NCBI RefSeq assembly: GCF_036759925.1
Contig: NZ_JAPKIB010000008.1
Coordinates: 62,001-126,000, forward strand
Direction of reading: 5' to 3'
Length of the DNA: 64,000 bases
Source of the DNA: Kluyvera sp036759925
Lineage (GTDB): Bacteria > Pseudomonadota > Gammaproteobacteria > Enterobacterales > Enterobacteriaceae
Below, one piece after another: positions 18,895 through 27,773 of this stretch (position 1 is the first letter of the stretch; every line of letters begins with the position of its first letter). The notes under the pieces were generated by a model. The model saw only the letters and a list, made by a program, of their open reading frames with translations. It was not told the origin of the DNA and did no database searches. The translations under genes were made by a program, and so were the position numbers.

Positions 18895-19173
18895 ATGGAT
18901 AGATGCGTGATTTGTTGGGTTTACGGCCAGGTACAGGGCGTAGGCTTTCGCTTTTTTACCCAGCAGGAGGCTGCGCGCCTTGGCCTGCGCGGCTATGCGT
19001 TGAACCTGGATGATGGCAGCGTGGAGGTTGTGGCCTGCGGCAATGATGAACAGGTTGAGAAGCTACTGGCATGGTTAAAAGCGGGCGGGCCGCGCAGCGC
19101 CCGGGTTGATAAAGTTCTGGCCGAACCTCATCAACCCGAAAAAGCGTGGAGCAACTTCAGTATTCGCTATTAA
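18895..19173 (+). CDS. yccX: Acylphosphatase YccX
   Basis: Small (92 residues) enzyme hydrolysing acyl phosphates. The signature VYGQVQGVGFRFF with catalytic Arg and the downstream GYALNLDDGSVEVVACG with catalytic Asn are intact. GGAGGAG lies 5 bases before the ATG. The last codons overlap the convergent tusE gene by 4 bases. Confidence 0.93.
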   Translation: MDRCVICWVYGQVQGVGFRFFTQQEAARLGLRGYALNLDDGSVEVVACGNDEQVEKLLAWLKAGGPRSARVDKVLAEPHQPEKAWSNFSIRY

Positions 19174-19499
19174 ATGCACTTCACAGGCTTAGGCAGGCCC
19201 GCGATTTTGGTGGCCTGCTTGGCCGGGCCTTTCGGGAACAGACGATACAGATAGCGACTGTTGCCTTTCTCTTCGCCGAAGGTGTTCGCCATCGCTTTAA
19301 CCAGCATACGAATCGCCGGCGAGGTGTTGAACTCCAGATAGAACGCACGCACAAAACGCACCACTTCCCAGTGCTCAGGGCTCAGCGTAATGCCTTCATT
19401 GGCGGCAATCGCCTCTGCCAGCCCTTCGCTCCATAGTGTGGTGTCTTTGAGATAGCCTTCGCTATCGGTCTCAATTTCGGTGTTTTCGTAGATAAGCAT
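19170..19499 (-). CDS. tusE: Sulfurtransferase TusE
   Basis: DsrC-family sulfur carrier that passes persulfide from TusBCD to MnmA for 2-thiolation of tRNA wobble uridine. It has 109 residues and ends GLPKPVKCI with the conserved penultimate sulfur-carrying cysteine. Convergent with yccX and downstream of yccA on the same strand. Confidence 0.94.
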   Translation of the reverse strand: MLIYENTEIETDSEGYLKDTTLWSEGLAEAIAANEGITLSPEHWEVVRFVRAFYLEFNTSPAIRMLVKAMANTFGEEKGNSRYLYRLFPKGPAKQATKIAGLPKPVKCI

Positions 19500-19541
19500 A
19501 ATATTTCACGCAACAAACAGATGGCGGGAAGTGTAGCAAAT

Positions 19542-19570
19542 AAAAAGGCCCCGCATAAGCGAGGCCTTGA
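19542..19570 (-). terminator. Terminator after yccA
   Basis: On the minus strand GGCCTCGC-TTAT-GCGGGGCC (one mismatch) followed by TTTTT, 20 bases after the yccA stop. It separates yccA from tusE. Confidence 0.82.
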
Positions 19571-19586
19571 GTCCGTTGAGTCGGGG

Positions 19587-20246
19587 TTAATCGCGGCTTG
19601 CGAAGCCCAGAATGCTCAGCAGGCTGACAAAGATGTTGTACAGCGAGACGTACAGGCTAACGGTAGCACGGATGTAGTTGGTCTCACCGCCGCGGATGAT
19701 GTTGCTGGTCTCATACAGGATGGCACCGGAAGAGATCAGGATAAACACCGCGCTAATCGCCAGGTGCAGGGCAGGCAGCTGCAGGAAGATGTTTGCCACC
19801 ATACCAATCAGCACCACCACGATACCGGCCATCAGCATACCGCCGAGGAAGGACATGTCCTTACGGGTGGTCAGCACGTAGGCCGAGCAGCTAAAGAACA
19901 CCAGCGCCGTACCGCCCAGCGCCATCCCGATAACGTCACCCATGCCCGCAGACAGATAGGCGTTCAGAATTGGCCCCAGGATATAGCCCAGGAAGCCGGT
20001 GAAGGCGAAAGCGGACAGAATACCCACCGGCTTATCGGCCGTTTTATAGGTCAGGAACATTAACCCGTACATGCCAACCAGCGTCAGGATCAGGCCCGGA
20101 GACGGCAGCATCAGCACGGTGCTGGCCGTGGCGGTAATGGCGGAAAACGCCAGCGTCAGGCTCAGCAGGAAATAGGTGTTACGCAGGACTTTATGTGTGC
20201 TCAGCAGCGATGAGCGGTCACGCGATGAAGTAATTATGCGATCCAT
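19587..20246 (-). CDS. yccA: FtsH modulator YccA (BAX inhibitor-1 family)
   Basis: Seven-helix inner-membrane protein of the Bax inhibitor-1 family that modulates FtsH proteolysis and protects jammed SecY in E. coli. It has 219 residues; after an Arg/Ser-rich cytosolic N-terminus (MDRIITSSRDRSSLLSTHK) come continuous hydrophobic helices. The tail FVSLLSILGFASRD matches the family end. Sits close to serT, as in E. coli, but here an extra gene intervenes. Confidence 0.94.
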   Translation of the reverse strand: MDRIITSSRDRSSLLSTHKVLRNTYFLLSLTLAFSAITATASTVLMLPSPGLILTLVGMYGLMFLTYKTADKPVGILSAFAFTGFLGYILGPILNAYLSAGMGDVIGMALGGTALVFFSCSAYVLTTRKDMSFLGGMLMAGIVVVLIGMVANIFLQLPALHLAISAVFILISSGAILYETSNIIRGGETNYIRATVSLYVSLYNIFVSLLSILGFASRD

Positions 20247-20482
20247 GAGTCACTCTCTTATGACAGATGTTATTAGTGGCATAGAATAAGAAATCTCTCT
20301 TTTATTCCCAAATGATTTTACCCATCTTTACTCTGCCGAATCAGGGTATTACTGGTCGGTCACAGATTCTATCAATAAAGCCAGAAAGAGCGAGATCAAT
20401 CTCTTATAGGTTGTTGAAAGCCCTTGCGTTATCACCGCTTCATGCCAAGAGTGAAAAGGGTTATAACGACAAGGCAATGGAA

Positions 20483-22102
20483 ATGAAATTAAAACACAAT
20501 AACAACATCACGATCGCGCTACTGGCGCTAGGTTTAAGCGGTGCTGCACAGGCTGCAAACGTACCGGAAGGTACTGCGCTGGCGGACAAACAGGAGCTGG
20601 TGCGCGGCAACGGCAATGAACCTGCTTCACTTGACCCGCATAAAGTGGAAAGCGACGTTGAGTTTAACATCCTCAACGATCTGTTTGATGGGCTGGTGGC
20701 GGTGAAACCCGACGGCAGCATTGAGCCAAGACTGGCGGAGTCCTGGGACAATCAAGACAACACCGTCTGGACGTTCCACCTGCGTCCCGGTATTACCTGG
20801 TCGGATGGCTCTGCGATTACTGCGCAGGATGTCGTCTGGAGCTGGCAGCGCCTGGTTACCCCGGCCACCGCGTCCCCTTACGCCAGCTACCCGGGCAATA
20901 TGCATATTGTGAATGCGGCGGATATCGCCTTAGGTAAGAAAGCCCCGGACACCCTCGGCGTGAAGGCGCTGAACGATACCACAATCGAAGTGACCCTTAA
21001 TCAACCAAATTCCGCCTTTCTCGCCATGCTCGCGCACCCGTCGATGGTCCCGCTGGATAAAGTCCTGATAGGCCGCTTTGGTGATAAATGGGTGAAGCCG
21101 GAGCACTTTGTGGGCAGCGGCGCTTATACGCTCTCGCAATGGGTGGTTAACGAGCGCATTGTGGCCGAGCGCAACCCGCGCTACTGGGATAATGCGAAGA
21201 CGGTAGTCAACAAGGTGACCTATCTGCCTATTCGTTCTGAAGCTTCTGATGTAAACCGCTACAAGGCTGGGGAAGTCGATATTGTTTATACCTTACCGAT
21301 TAACCAGTTCAGCCAGCTGAAAAAGACGCTCGGCGATCAGGTGGACGTTAAGCCACAGCTGGCCACCTATTACTATGAGTTCAACACCACGAAACCGCCG
21401 TTTAACGATGCTCGCGTGCGCCGCGCGCTGAATATGGCGCTGGATAAAGACATCATCGCCGATAAGGTGTTGGGGCAGGGGCAGCGCCCGGCGTGGGTGG
21501 TGAGCCAGCCAGATATTGGCGGCGTGAAGCTTCACGGGCCTGAATACGCCTCCTGGCCGCGCGATAAGCGTCTGGCTGAGGCGAAAAAGCTGTTGGCAGA
21601 AGCTGGGTTTAATGAAGCGCACCCGCTGTCGTTCAACTTGCTGTACAACACCTCAGAATCGCACCAGCGCATCGCGATTGCGGCGGCCTCAATGTGGAAG
21701 AAAAATCTCGGCGTTGAAGCCAAGCTCCAGAATCAGGAATGGAAAACCATGCTGGATGCGATGCATACCGGTAATTTTGACGTCGTGCGCTACGCCTGGA
21801 TTGCTGACTACGATGATGCGTCGACGTTCCTCAACACTTTCCGTACCGGCGACAGCGAGAATACGGCGAAGTACAGCAACCCGGACTACGATGAAGCGCT
21901 ACGCGACGCGGCGAAGACGCAGGATGTTGCCCAACGTGCGCGTGATTACCAGAAAGCGGAAGATCTACTGGGGCGAGATGTACCGGCAATTCCGGTCTAT
22001 CACTATGTGCGTACGCACCTGGTGAAACCATGGGTTGGCGGCTTCACACCGGATAGACTGGGGAATTTCTCCACGAAAGATATCTATATCAAAAAGCATT
22101 AG
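20483..22102 (+). CDS. Orphan OppA-like oligopeptide-binding protein
   Basis: Periplasmic substrate-binding protein of the OppA/MppA family, 539 residues. After a signal peptide (KHNNNITIALLALGLSGAAQA) comes the family start VPEGTALADKQELVRGNGNE. Further landmarks are SLDPHK, DLFDGL, VTYLPI, LLYNTSESHQRIAIAAASMWKKNLGV and LQNQEWKTMLDA. It is nearer to OppA than to MppA by eye but distinct from both. No permease or ATPase gene is beside it, so it probably feeds the Opp permease or a similar one. ATG 20483 has AAGG 8 bases upstream; the frame stays open further upstream to 20312, without support. In E. coli this interval between yccA and serT has no such gene. Confidence 0.85.
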   Translation: MKLKHNNNITIALLALGLSGAAQAANVPEGTALADKQELVRGNGNEPASLDPHKVESDVEFNILNDLFDGLVAVKPDGSIEPRLAESWDNQDNTVWTFHLRPGITWSDGSAITAQDVVWSWQRLVTPATASPYASYPGNMHIVNAADIALGKKAPDTLGVKALNDTTIEVTLNQPNSAFLAMLAHPSMVPLDKVLIGRFGDKWVKPEHFVGSGAYTLSQWVVNERIVAERNPRYWDNAKTVVNKVTYLPIRSEASDVNRYKAGEVDIVYTLPINQFSQLKKTLGDQVDVKPQLATYYYEFNTTKPPFNDARVRRALNMALDKDIIADKVLGQGQRPAWVVSQPDIGGVKLHGPEYASWPRDKRLAEAKKLLAEAGFNEAHPLSFNLLYNTSESHQRIAIAAASMWKKNLGVEAKLQNQEWKTMLDAMHTGNFDVVRYAWIADYDDASTFLNTFRTGDSENTAKYSNPDYDEALRDAAKTQDVAQRARDYQKAEDLLGRDVPAIPVYHYVRTHLVKPWVGGFTPDRLGNFSTKDIYIKKH

Positions 22103-22246
22103 GCGGAAATCAGAGGAATAAAGCGTTGGTAAAATAGCCATTTTGTTGTTTTTTCAGGCGAATAACAGCATTTTGACTGTTTTTCAGGCAAACGAACGTT
22201 TTGGTGCTTTACAGGTCCGTTCGGGATGTTTATAGTGCGCCTCATT

Positions 22247-22334
22247 GGAAGCGTGGCCGAGCGGTTGAAGGCACCGGTCTTGAAAACCGGCGACCCGAAA
22301 GGGTTCTAGAGTTCGAATCTCTACGCTTCCGCCA
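22247..22334 (+). tRNA. serT: tRNA-Ser(UGA)
   Basis: 88 bases including encoded CCA. The acceptor GGAAGCG pairs with CGCTTCC, the anticodon loop CTTGAAA gives UGA, there is a long variable arm (class II, GACCCGAAAGGGTTC) and the T-loop is GAGTTCGAATCTC. The match to E. coli serT is nearly complete. Located downstream of yccA as in E. coli. Confidence 0.97.
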
Positions 22335-22344
22335 ATTAAAAGAA

Positions 22345-22372
22345 GGGGTTACCGAAAGGTAACCCCTTTTTG
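22345..22372 (+). terminator. Terminator of the tRNA-Ser gene
   Basis: GGGGTTACC-GAAA-GGTAACCCC perfect 9-bp stem with a GAAA tetraloop and six T, 10 bases after the tRNA CCA end. Confidence 0.92.
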
Positions 22373-22451
22373 CTTTGGTGTGTTGGGACGGACTTTGAAT
22401 ATTCAGCACAATATCAGCTACGCAACCCTTTGGATTAGTTGGAGATAAACC

Positions 22452-23156
22452 ATGAATGCCAAACTGAACAAGTTCATGCAAATGGCGTTTAACAACTCCA
22501 GCGCCAATGAGGCCGCACAGGCATTGAAAATGCTGGCCAGTGCGATGCAAGAGCAGGGCGTAAACCCGGCAAGCCTACTGCAAATAAAGAACGACTCCGC
22601 CAGCGGCGAGTTGTTAGCAGAGTTGCGTCGTGAGCTTTCCGTTCTCAAAGCGGATTACAACGACATGGTCGACCGCTATAACACCGTAGTTCGCGCCCAT
22701 AAGGCCCGCGGTGAGAAGATTGCCGCTCTGGAACTGTCGTTATCCGAGAACGGTATTGCAGCGGCACAGCAGGAAGAATCTGCTGCATCGGAGGGGTCTA
22801 TTGCTGACCAAATCCGCAAAATGAAGAGTGGCACGGCCGATCTGGTTCACCACCCGAAAGCAAAGGCCACGCGACGCCTGTCCGAGGAGCTGGCGGCGCA
22901 GAATGAGCAATTTAAAGGGCACTGGAACTACCAGGAACCCAGCCAGAGCAGCAAGTATGGTGATGCACATTATAGCTATAATTACGGCGATACCCTGCAT
23001 ATGTGGATCAGTAAATCGGAAACCAGCGACGGGTTTACAGTGAGTCTCGCGACGTTTGGTCCGCGTGGAGGCAAAAAAGACAGCAATTATAAATCGTTTA
23101 GCGACGAGGCCTCATTGATGGACTGGTTGCTGAAAGCGTGGGGGGTGTTGAAGTGA
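22452..23156 (+). CDS. Unrecognised coiled-coil protein downstream of tRNA-Ser
   Basis: I do not recognise this 234-residue soluble protein with certainty. The N-terminal 40 residues are helical and Ala-rich (NNSSANEAAQALKMLASAMQ), loosely like DUF2786 segments found in phage and island proteins. Residues about 55-110 look like a coiled coil (LLAELRRELSVLKADYNDMV). A hydrophilic linker and a compact C-terminal part with many Tyr/Trp/Gly (YGDAHYSYNYGDTLHMWIS...FGPRGGKKDSNYKSF) follow. GGAGA precedes the ATG by 6 bases. It is the first gene after the tRNA terminator, a common position for imported DNA, but no integrase is seen. Confidence 0.7.
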   Translation: MNAKLNKFMQMAFNNSSANEAAQALKMLASAMQEQGVNPASLLQIKNDSASGELLAELRRELSVLKADYNDMVDRYNTVVRAHKARGEKIAALELSLSENGIAAAQQEESAASEGSIADQIRKMKSGTADLVHHPKAKATRRLSEELAAQNEQFKGHWNYQEPSQSSKYGDAHYSYNYGDTLHMWISKSETSDGFTVSLATFGPRGGKKDSNYKSFSDEASLMDWLLKAWGVLK

Positions 23157-23551
23157 AACGCCTATCTAATACGCTGAGAATTTAAGTAACAGTCAATATT
23201 CTGTAATGATAATCCTCCCTGGCTGTGTAAAAACGGGTTAAGTGCATTGATGTACTGCACAGGCCCACAATCTTTCAGAAGAAATGTCTTTTCCATTTCT
23301 GACTATAGTCTACATGACACACTTCAAATATTGACCTATAACTTATTCACACTATGTCTACTATCATTGTTGGTGATAGCTCATGGCTATTAAATGTTTT
23401 ATTTTTAAATGATCAAATAATACGAGGCTGGAAAAATTTCATTTAATTCTCGCTGGCGTTAACAGTGCGGAGACGCTTGCTGGTTAAAGATAAAGCCTCT
23501 GGGACGGTGGCCGAATAGACCACCAAAAATGGTGATGGCGAAGGAATGGAT
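23157..23551. other. Gene-free AT-rich interval
   Basis: About 395 bases without a convincing open frame or RNA gene, clearly richer in A/T than the flanking core genes. The only recognisable element is the ribosome-binding site AAGGA at 23541-23545 before the following lipoprotein gene. Confidence 0.5.
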
Positions 23552-23827
23552 ATGCGTAAACTTCTCTGGGTTGTTGGTCTGGTGGCGTTGTTGTCGGGAT
23601 GCGGTGATGACGGGGTTTATGGTACGTGGAAGAACGCCGGGACGGGGCTAGTGATTAAGATTGATGAGAAAAACATCAAGTTCCCTGGGGTGGGAAACCT
23701 TGCTGTCGACAAATGGGATGTCAGCAAGGATCAACAAACCTATGTCGCTCACACGACGTATAATAATATTTCGATTGAAAAATCGAAAGGTGGCATCATC
23801 ATTATGGGCACCGAATATCAACGTGAA
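23552..23827 (+). CDS. Small putative lipoprotein
   Basis: About 92 residues. MRKLLWVVGLVALLSGCGDDG is a lipoprotein signal with lipobox LLSGC. The mature part (VYGTWKNAGTGLVIKIDEKNI...) looks like a small beta-sheet domain similar in style to short phage or island lipoproteins of enterobacteria, but I cannot name the family. Aspartates right after the cysteine (C-G-D-D, Asp at +3) leave the sorting direction uncertain. Start chosen at ATG 23552 with AAGGA 6 bases upstream, instead of ATG 23546. Confidence 0.72.
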
Positions 23828-23858
23828 TAAACCTATTTAATTATCATGAGAAATAAAA

Positions 23859-23886
23859 AGCAAATGCGAGAATGCATTTGCTTTTA
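23859..23886 (+). terminator. Terminator after the small lipoprotein gene
   Basis: AGCAAATGC / GCATTTGCT 9-bp perfect stem with a 6-base loop, followed by TTTT, 30 bases after the lipoprotein stop. Confidence 0.8.
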
Positions 23887-24279
23887 CCTATTTGCTGACG
23901 GTTTTTTTTAGTTGTCTACTGACCTATATCACATCACCGGTATCGCAATCGTACACGAATAAAAGCCATGCAACGTGGTCACAGATTGATGATGACGTAA
24001 GCATTAAAAGCCGCTCAGTGTTGGAGTTCCCCTTACCCTTGCGCCCAGCTTCTCGCAGCCCCGAAGTCCCCTGAAGAAGCATCTTTACCGCAGCGCGCCT
24101 AATATATTTGTCAGGTATTTCTCATACTAAAATATATTCCAGGTACCATGGTGGTATTAATTATTATTCTGGAATAACGCAATAATTGTTAAATTTCATG
24201 CCTCGTTGAGGCACATAAGGATAAGTTCTGTTACGGTCTGCAATGTAAACTGTTTGTTTATTAAAAGACCGTGAATATT
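23887..24279. other. Gene-free interval before a membrane-protein gene
   Basis: About 390 bases, A/T rich in its right half. A 60-codon plus-strand frame at 23892-24074 starts without a ribosome-binding site and has no family features, so I do not call it. I see no RNA gene or repeat. Confidence 0.45.
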
Positions 24280-24879
24280 ATGATTTTAGTTAATTTATTT
24301 TTACGCTGCTTCTTTTTATCGCTGGCGACCGGCGCTGCTATTTTATGCCTGCATATTGATGTCAATATTCTCAAAAATAGCCTGTCTGAAGTCTCGCTCA
24401 CCGAGATTGTTCAGGAGACTATCCTCTTGCTTATCGTCCTGATCCACCTCGTGGCGGCACGTAAGCAACCCGATATGCGCCAATGTAATACCCTGATTGC
24501 CGGCTTCTTTATGGCCATGCTGATCCGCGAACTCGACGGCATTTTTGACCTGATCCACCACGGCAGCTGGGTATGGTTTGCACTGGCAGTCAGTATTACG
24601 GCGCTTATCTACGCGTTTCGACAGCCTCAGCGAGTATTACATCAACTCACTCTGTATACAGCAAAACCCGCCTTCGGGATTATGCTCGTGGGATTATTGG
24701 CCACGCTGGTGTTTTCTCGCCTGTTTGGCATGTCGTTGCTCTGGCACTCCCTGTTACAGGATGGCTACGTTCGGGAGGTGAAAAATATGGTGGAAGAAGG
24801 GACGGAACTCTTTGGCTATATTCTCTGCCTGGCGGCATCGGTGGAAATATTCCGTCGGCAGAAAGCAGGCCACCGTTAA
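24280..24879 (+). CDS. Inner-membrane protein of unknown function
   Basis: About 199 residues with five to six predicted transmembrane segments. Examples are LVNLFLRCFFLSLATGAAIL, TILLLIVLIHLVA, WVWFALAVSITALIYAF, FGIMLVGLLATLVFSRL and LFGYILCLAASVEIF. A conserved-looking acidic segment (MVEEGTELFGY) precedes the last helix. I do not recognise the family. ATG 24280 and GTG 24271 are both possible starts; neither has a good Shine-Dalgarno. It stands alone and is followed by a strong terminator. Confidence 0.7.
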   Translation: MILVNLFLRCFFLSLATGAAILCLHIDVNILKNSLSEVSLTEIVQETILLLIVLIHLVAARKQPDMRQCNTLIAGFFMAMLIRELDGIFDLIHHGSWVWFALAVSITALIYAFRQPQRVLHQLTLYTAKPAFGIMLVGLLATLVFSRLFGMSLLWHSLLQDGYVREVKNMVEEGTELFGYILCLAASVEIFRRQKAGHR

Positions 24880-24911
24880 ATTATTCCACCCAATAAATCA
24901 TCGCGTTTACG

Positions 24912-24936
24912 GGCCTCCTATGGGAGGCCTTTTTTG
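24912..24936 (+). terminator. Terminator after the membrane-protein gene
   Basis: GGCCTCC / GGAGGCC stem with a short loop followed by seven T, about 30 bases past the stop. Confidence 0.88.
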
Positions 24937-25192
24937 TACCCGTCTCCGGGGAAAGCACTAACCCAGAGCAAGTGACCGGCGTTTTCGCAGAGGGCACCGT
25001 TTTATGCGTGAAAGAGGTCTGAAGAGTAAGCGTATGTTTTGCGCCGCTTAATAATTGCAGGTAGGATGCTTCGCGGCAGTTTTATCCCTACGCAGAATGA
25101 CGGGAAAAACCGCGCGGGTTGTCCTGGATAGGCGTTCCGTATTCATTCGATAACCTTATGCATTCCATACATCAGACAGGTACAGGGTAATA
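24937..25192. promoter_or_regulatory. Upstream region of ansP
   Basis: The 256 bases before ansP hold no gene. The promoter must lie here, but I could not pick out a convincing -35/-10 pair or a named operator. A GGGTAATA sequence lies just before the ATG. Confidence 0.4.
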
Positions 25193-26635
25193 ATGGAAAC
25201 ACAACACTCACAGGCCGCGGAGCAACGCGCGGCAAAACGAAGCTGGCTGAACGCCCACGAAGAGGGTTATCACAAGGCGATGGGTAACCGACAGGTACAG
25301 ATGATCGCCATCGGCGGCGCTATCGGTACCGGTTTATTCCTCGGCGCAGGTGCGCGTTTGCAAATGGCAGGTCCGGCGCTGGCGCTGGTTTACCTGGTTT
25401 GCGGCATCTTCTCGTTCTTTATTCTTCGCGCGCTGGGCGAGCTGGTACTGCACCGCCCGTCGAGCGGCAGCTTCGTCTCCTATGCCCGTGAGTTTCTCGG
25501 CGAAAAGGCCGCCTATGTGGCGGGCTGGATGTACTTCGTCAACTGGGCAATGACCGGTATTGTCGATATCACCGCAGTCGCGCTCTATATGCACTACTGG
25601 GGCGCGTTTGGCGACGTGCCGCAGTGGGTGTTTGCGCTGGGCGCGCTGGCGATTGTCGGCACCATGAACATGATTGGTGTGAAGTGGTTCGCCGAGATGG
25701 AGTTCTGGTTTGCGCTGGTGAAAGTGCTGGCGATTGTGGTGTTCCTTGTCGTCGGGACCGTCTATCTGGGCAGCGGCAAACCGCTGGACGGCAATGCTAC
25801 CGGCTTCCATCTGATAACCGACAACGGCGGCTTCTTCCCGCACGGCCTGCTGCCTGCGCTGGTGCTGGTACAGGGCGTGGTATTTGCTTTTGCCTCCATT
25901 GAACTGGTCGGTACCGCGGCGGGCGAGTGTAAAGACCCGCAGACCATGGTGCCGCGCGCCATCAACAGCGTTATCTGGCGCATCGGCCTGTTCTACGTGG
26001 GTTCGGTGGTGCTGCTGGTGCTGCTGCTGCCGTGGACGGCCTACCAGGCGGGGCAGAGCCCGTTTGTGACCTTCTTCTCTAAGCTCGGTGTGCCTTATAT
26101 CGGCAGTATCATGAACATCGTGGTACTGACGGCGGCGCTCTCCAGCCTTAACTCTGGCCTCTACTGTACCGGGCGTATCTTACGCTCGATGGCGATGGGC
26201 GGTTCCGCACCGAAGTTTATGAGCAAAATGAGCCGCCAGCACGTGCCGTACGCAGGCATTATGGCGACGCTGGTAGTCTACGTGGTGGGCGTGTTCCTGA
26301 ACTATCTGGTGCCGTCTCAGGTCTTTGAAATCGTGCTGAACTTCGCTTCGCTGGGCATTATCGCTTCGTGGGCGTTTATCATGGTGTGCCAACTGCGCCT
26401 GCGTAAGGCCATTAAAGAAGGCAAGGCCGCGGACGTGAACTTCAAGCTGCCGGGCGCGCCGTTTACCTCCTGGCTGACGCTGCTGTTCCTGCTGAGCGTA
26501 CTGGTTCTGATGGCGTTCGATTATCCGAACGGCACCTACACCATCGCCTCGCTGCCGCTGATTGCTATTCTGCTGGTGGCCGGATGGTTCGGCGTTCGTA
26601 AACGTGTAGCGGAAATTCACAGCACCGCACCGTAA
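25193..26635 (+). CDS. ansP: L-asparagine permease AnsP
   Basis: Amino-acid/proton symporter of the APC superfamily, about 12 transmembrane helices, 480 residues. The region NAHEEGYHKAMGNRQVQMIA, the first helix IGGAIGTGLFLGAGARLQM and GTAAGECKDPQTMVP match E. coli AnsP nearly residue for residue. The C-terminus stops after EIHSTAP, so the acidic cytosolic tail of about 20 residues found in E. coli AnsP is absent. It is a single-gene unit with its own terminator. Confidence 0.93.
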   Translation: METQHSQAAEQRAAKRSWLNAHEEGYHKAMGNRQVQMIAIGGAIGTGLFLGAGARLQMAGPALALVYLVCGIFSFFILRALGELVLHRPSSGSFVSYAREFLGEKAAYVAGWMYFVNWAMTGIVDITAVALYMHYWGAFGDVPQWVFALGALAIVGTMNMIGVKWFAEMEFWFALVKVLAIVVFLVVGTVYLGSGKPLDGNATGFHLITDNGGFFPHGLLPALVLVQGVVFAFASIELVGTAAGECKDPQTMVPRAINSVIWRIGLFYVGSVVLLVLLLPWTAYQAGQSPFVTFFSKLGVPYIGSIMNIVVLTAALSSLNSGLYCTGRILRSMAMGGSAPKFMSKMSRQHVPYAGIMATLVVYVVGVFLNYLVPSQVFEIVLNFASLGIIASWAFIMVCQLRLRKAIKEGKAADVNFKLPGAPFTSWLTLLFLLSVLVLMAFDYPNGTYTIASLPLIAILLVAGWFGVRKRVAEIHSTAP

Positions 26636-26642
26636 TCTACGA

Positions 26643-26670
26643 TAAGGCCTGACGTTGTCAGGCCTTTTTC
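26643..26670 (+). terminator. Terminator after ansP
   Basis: AAGGCCTGAC-GTT-GTCAGGCCTT perfect stem plus T-run, 9 bases after the ansP stop. It also faces the convergent beta-barrel gene. Confidence 0.88.
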
Positions 26671-26677
26671 CTGGCGG

Positions 26678-27631
26678 CTAAAAGCTCATGGCTAATCCCA
26701 CGCCATAGCCGCTGGTGCCGTTGCCAAACATATAGCGCGCCACCAGCCGCGTGCGGGTAATAAAGACCGGGTACTTACTGCTGTCCATCTCAATCCCAAT
26801 CCCGACCGAGCTCAAACTATCAAACCCTAACGTGCCGCGTTGTTCGCCGAGGTACTCGGTATGCGCCCCTTCCAGCACATAGCGCACCGGGCTTTTCAGC
26901 AGCGTCCAGTCGAAAAGTGGGGCGCGACGGCGCAGATAAAGCCCGAGGTTTTGTGCTGTGGCGCTGCCCTCAACGGCGCTGGATGTGTTGCCGAAGGTTT
27001 GCAGATTCATGCCCGTATAGCGCAGTTCAATGTCAATATCCTGCGCCGGGGAGACCAGTTCATAGTCGAGCATTAATGAACCGCCCAGGCCATAGGCATT
27101 GAGCCGGCCGCCGTCGAGAAAGTCATACTCGGCGTTGCGATGCCGCTCCAGCGCCCATTTCCCGACCCGCAGATCGCTCGCCATGGTGCCGAGCATCACG
27201 TTGGCAATCGGACGCAGTACCAGGTTGCCGCCCCAACGGTCGCGGTGCAGGCTGAAATCCCAGCCGATACCGCCGGTGGCCGTCAGGCTGTTCCATTTGG
27301 TCGGAATACGTCGGCTTTGGTCACCATCGCTGATGACGAACTGCGGATCGTAGCGGCTGTAGCCCATCGCCCCTTCGAGATAAAGCGGAAAAGTGTCGCC
27401 CATCGTTGCGCCACCGCCAAACTGGGTGATCGACAGCTCGGTTTTATCGTCGGAGCCCGAGCCGATATTGAGATCGCTGGCGGTAATATCCGGCACAATC
27501 ATGTAGCTCATCAGCGTCAGCACCGCATCGGCCCGCTGTTTAATGCGCTGTCCGTCCGCCGCTTGCAGCGCGGTGCTGAAGGTCAGCGAAGTCAGCAGAA
27601 GCATGAACATGCCGGGAAATGCCGCGATCAT
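26678..27631 (-). CDS. Solitary outer-membrane autotransporter-type beta-barrel
   Basis: A 317-residue secreted protein: signal peptide (MFMLLLTSLTFSTALQAADG), then almost entirely alternating amphipathic strands, ending with GYGVGLAMSF, a C-terminal Phe typical of outer-membrane barrels. It looks like the 'solitary outer-membrane autotransporter beta-barrel domain' family: a translocator-like barrel with no passenger domain. Cargo or partners are unknown. It is convergent with ansP and divergent from the scsA-like gene. Confidence 0.72.
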   Translation of the reverse strand: MIAAFPGMFMLLLTSLTFSTALQAADGQRIKQRADAVLTLMSYMIVPDITASDLNIGSGSDDKTELSITQFGGGATMGDTFPLYLEGAMGYSRYDPQFVISDGDQSRRIPTKWNSLTATGGIGWDFSLHRDRWGGNLVLRPIANVMLGTMASDLRVGKWALERHRNAEYDFLDGGRLNAYGLGGSLMLDYELVSPAQDIDIELRYTGMNLQTFGNTSSAVEGSATAQNLGLYLRRRAPLFDWTLLKSPVRYVLEGAHTEYLGEQRGTLGFDSLSSVGIGIEMDSSKYPVFITRTRLVARYMFGNGTSGYGVGLAMSF

Positions 27632-27773
27632 GGTCGGTGCAGCCTCAATCGGGTGATGATGGATTAACTATAGAGCAGGAACCCGCCTCAGTAAGACAAA
27701 ACCTTACACTCGCGGCCTTGCGCATTGTTGAGGATTGTTTATGATTCGGCTGTTCTGAAACGTCTGGTAATTT

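Noticed and set aside
22335..25192. Prophage or integrative element attached to tRNA-Ser
   Set aside because: No integrase, transposase or repeat of the tRNA 3' end was found in the interval, so only a vague island-remnant suggestion is kept.
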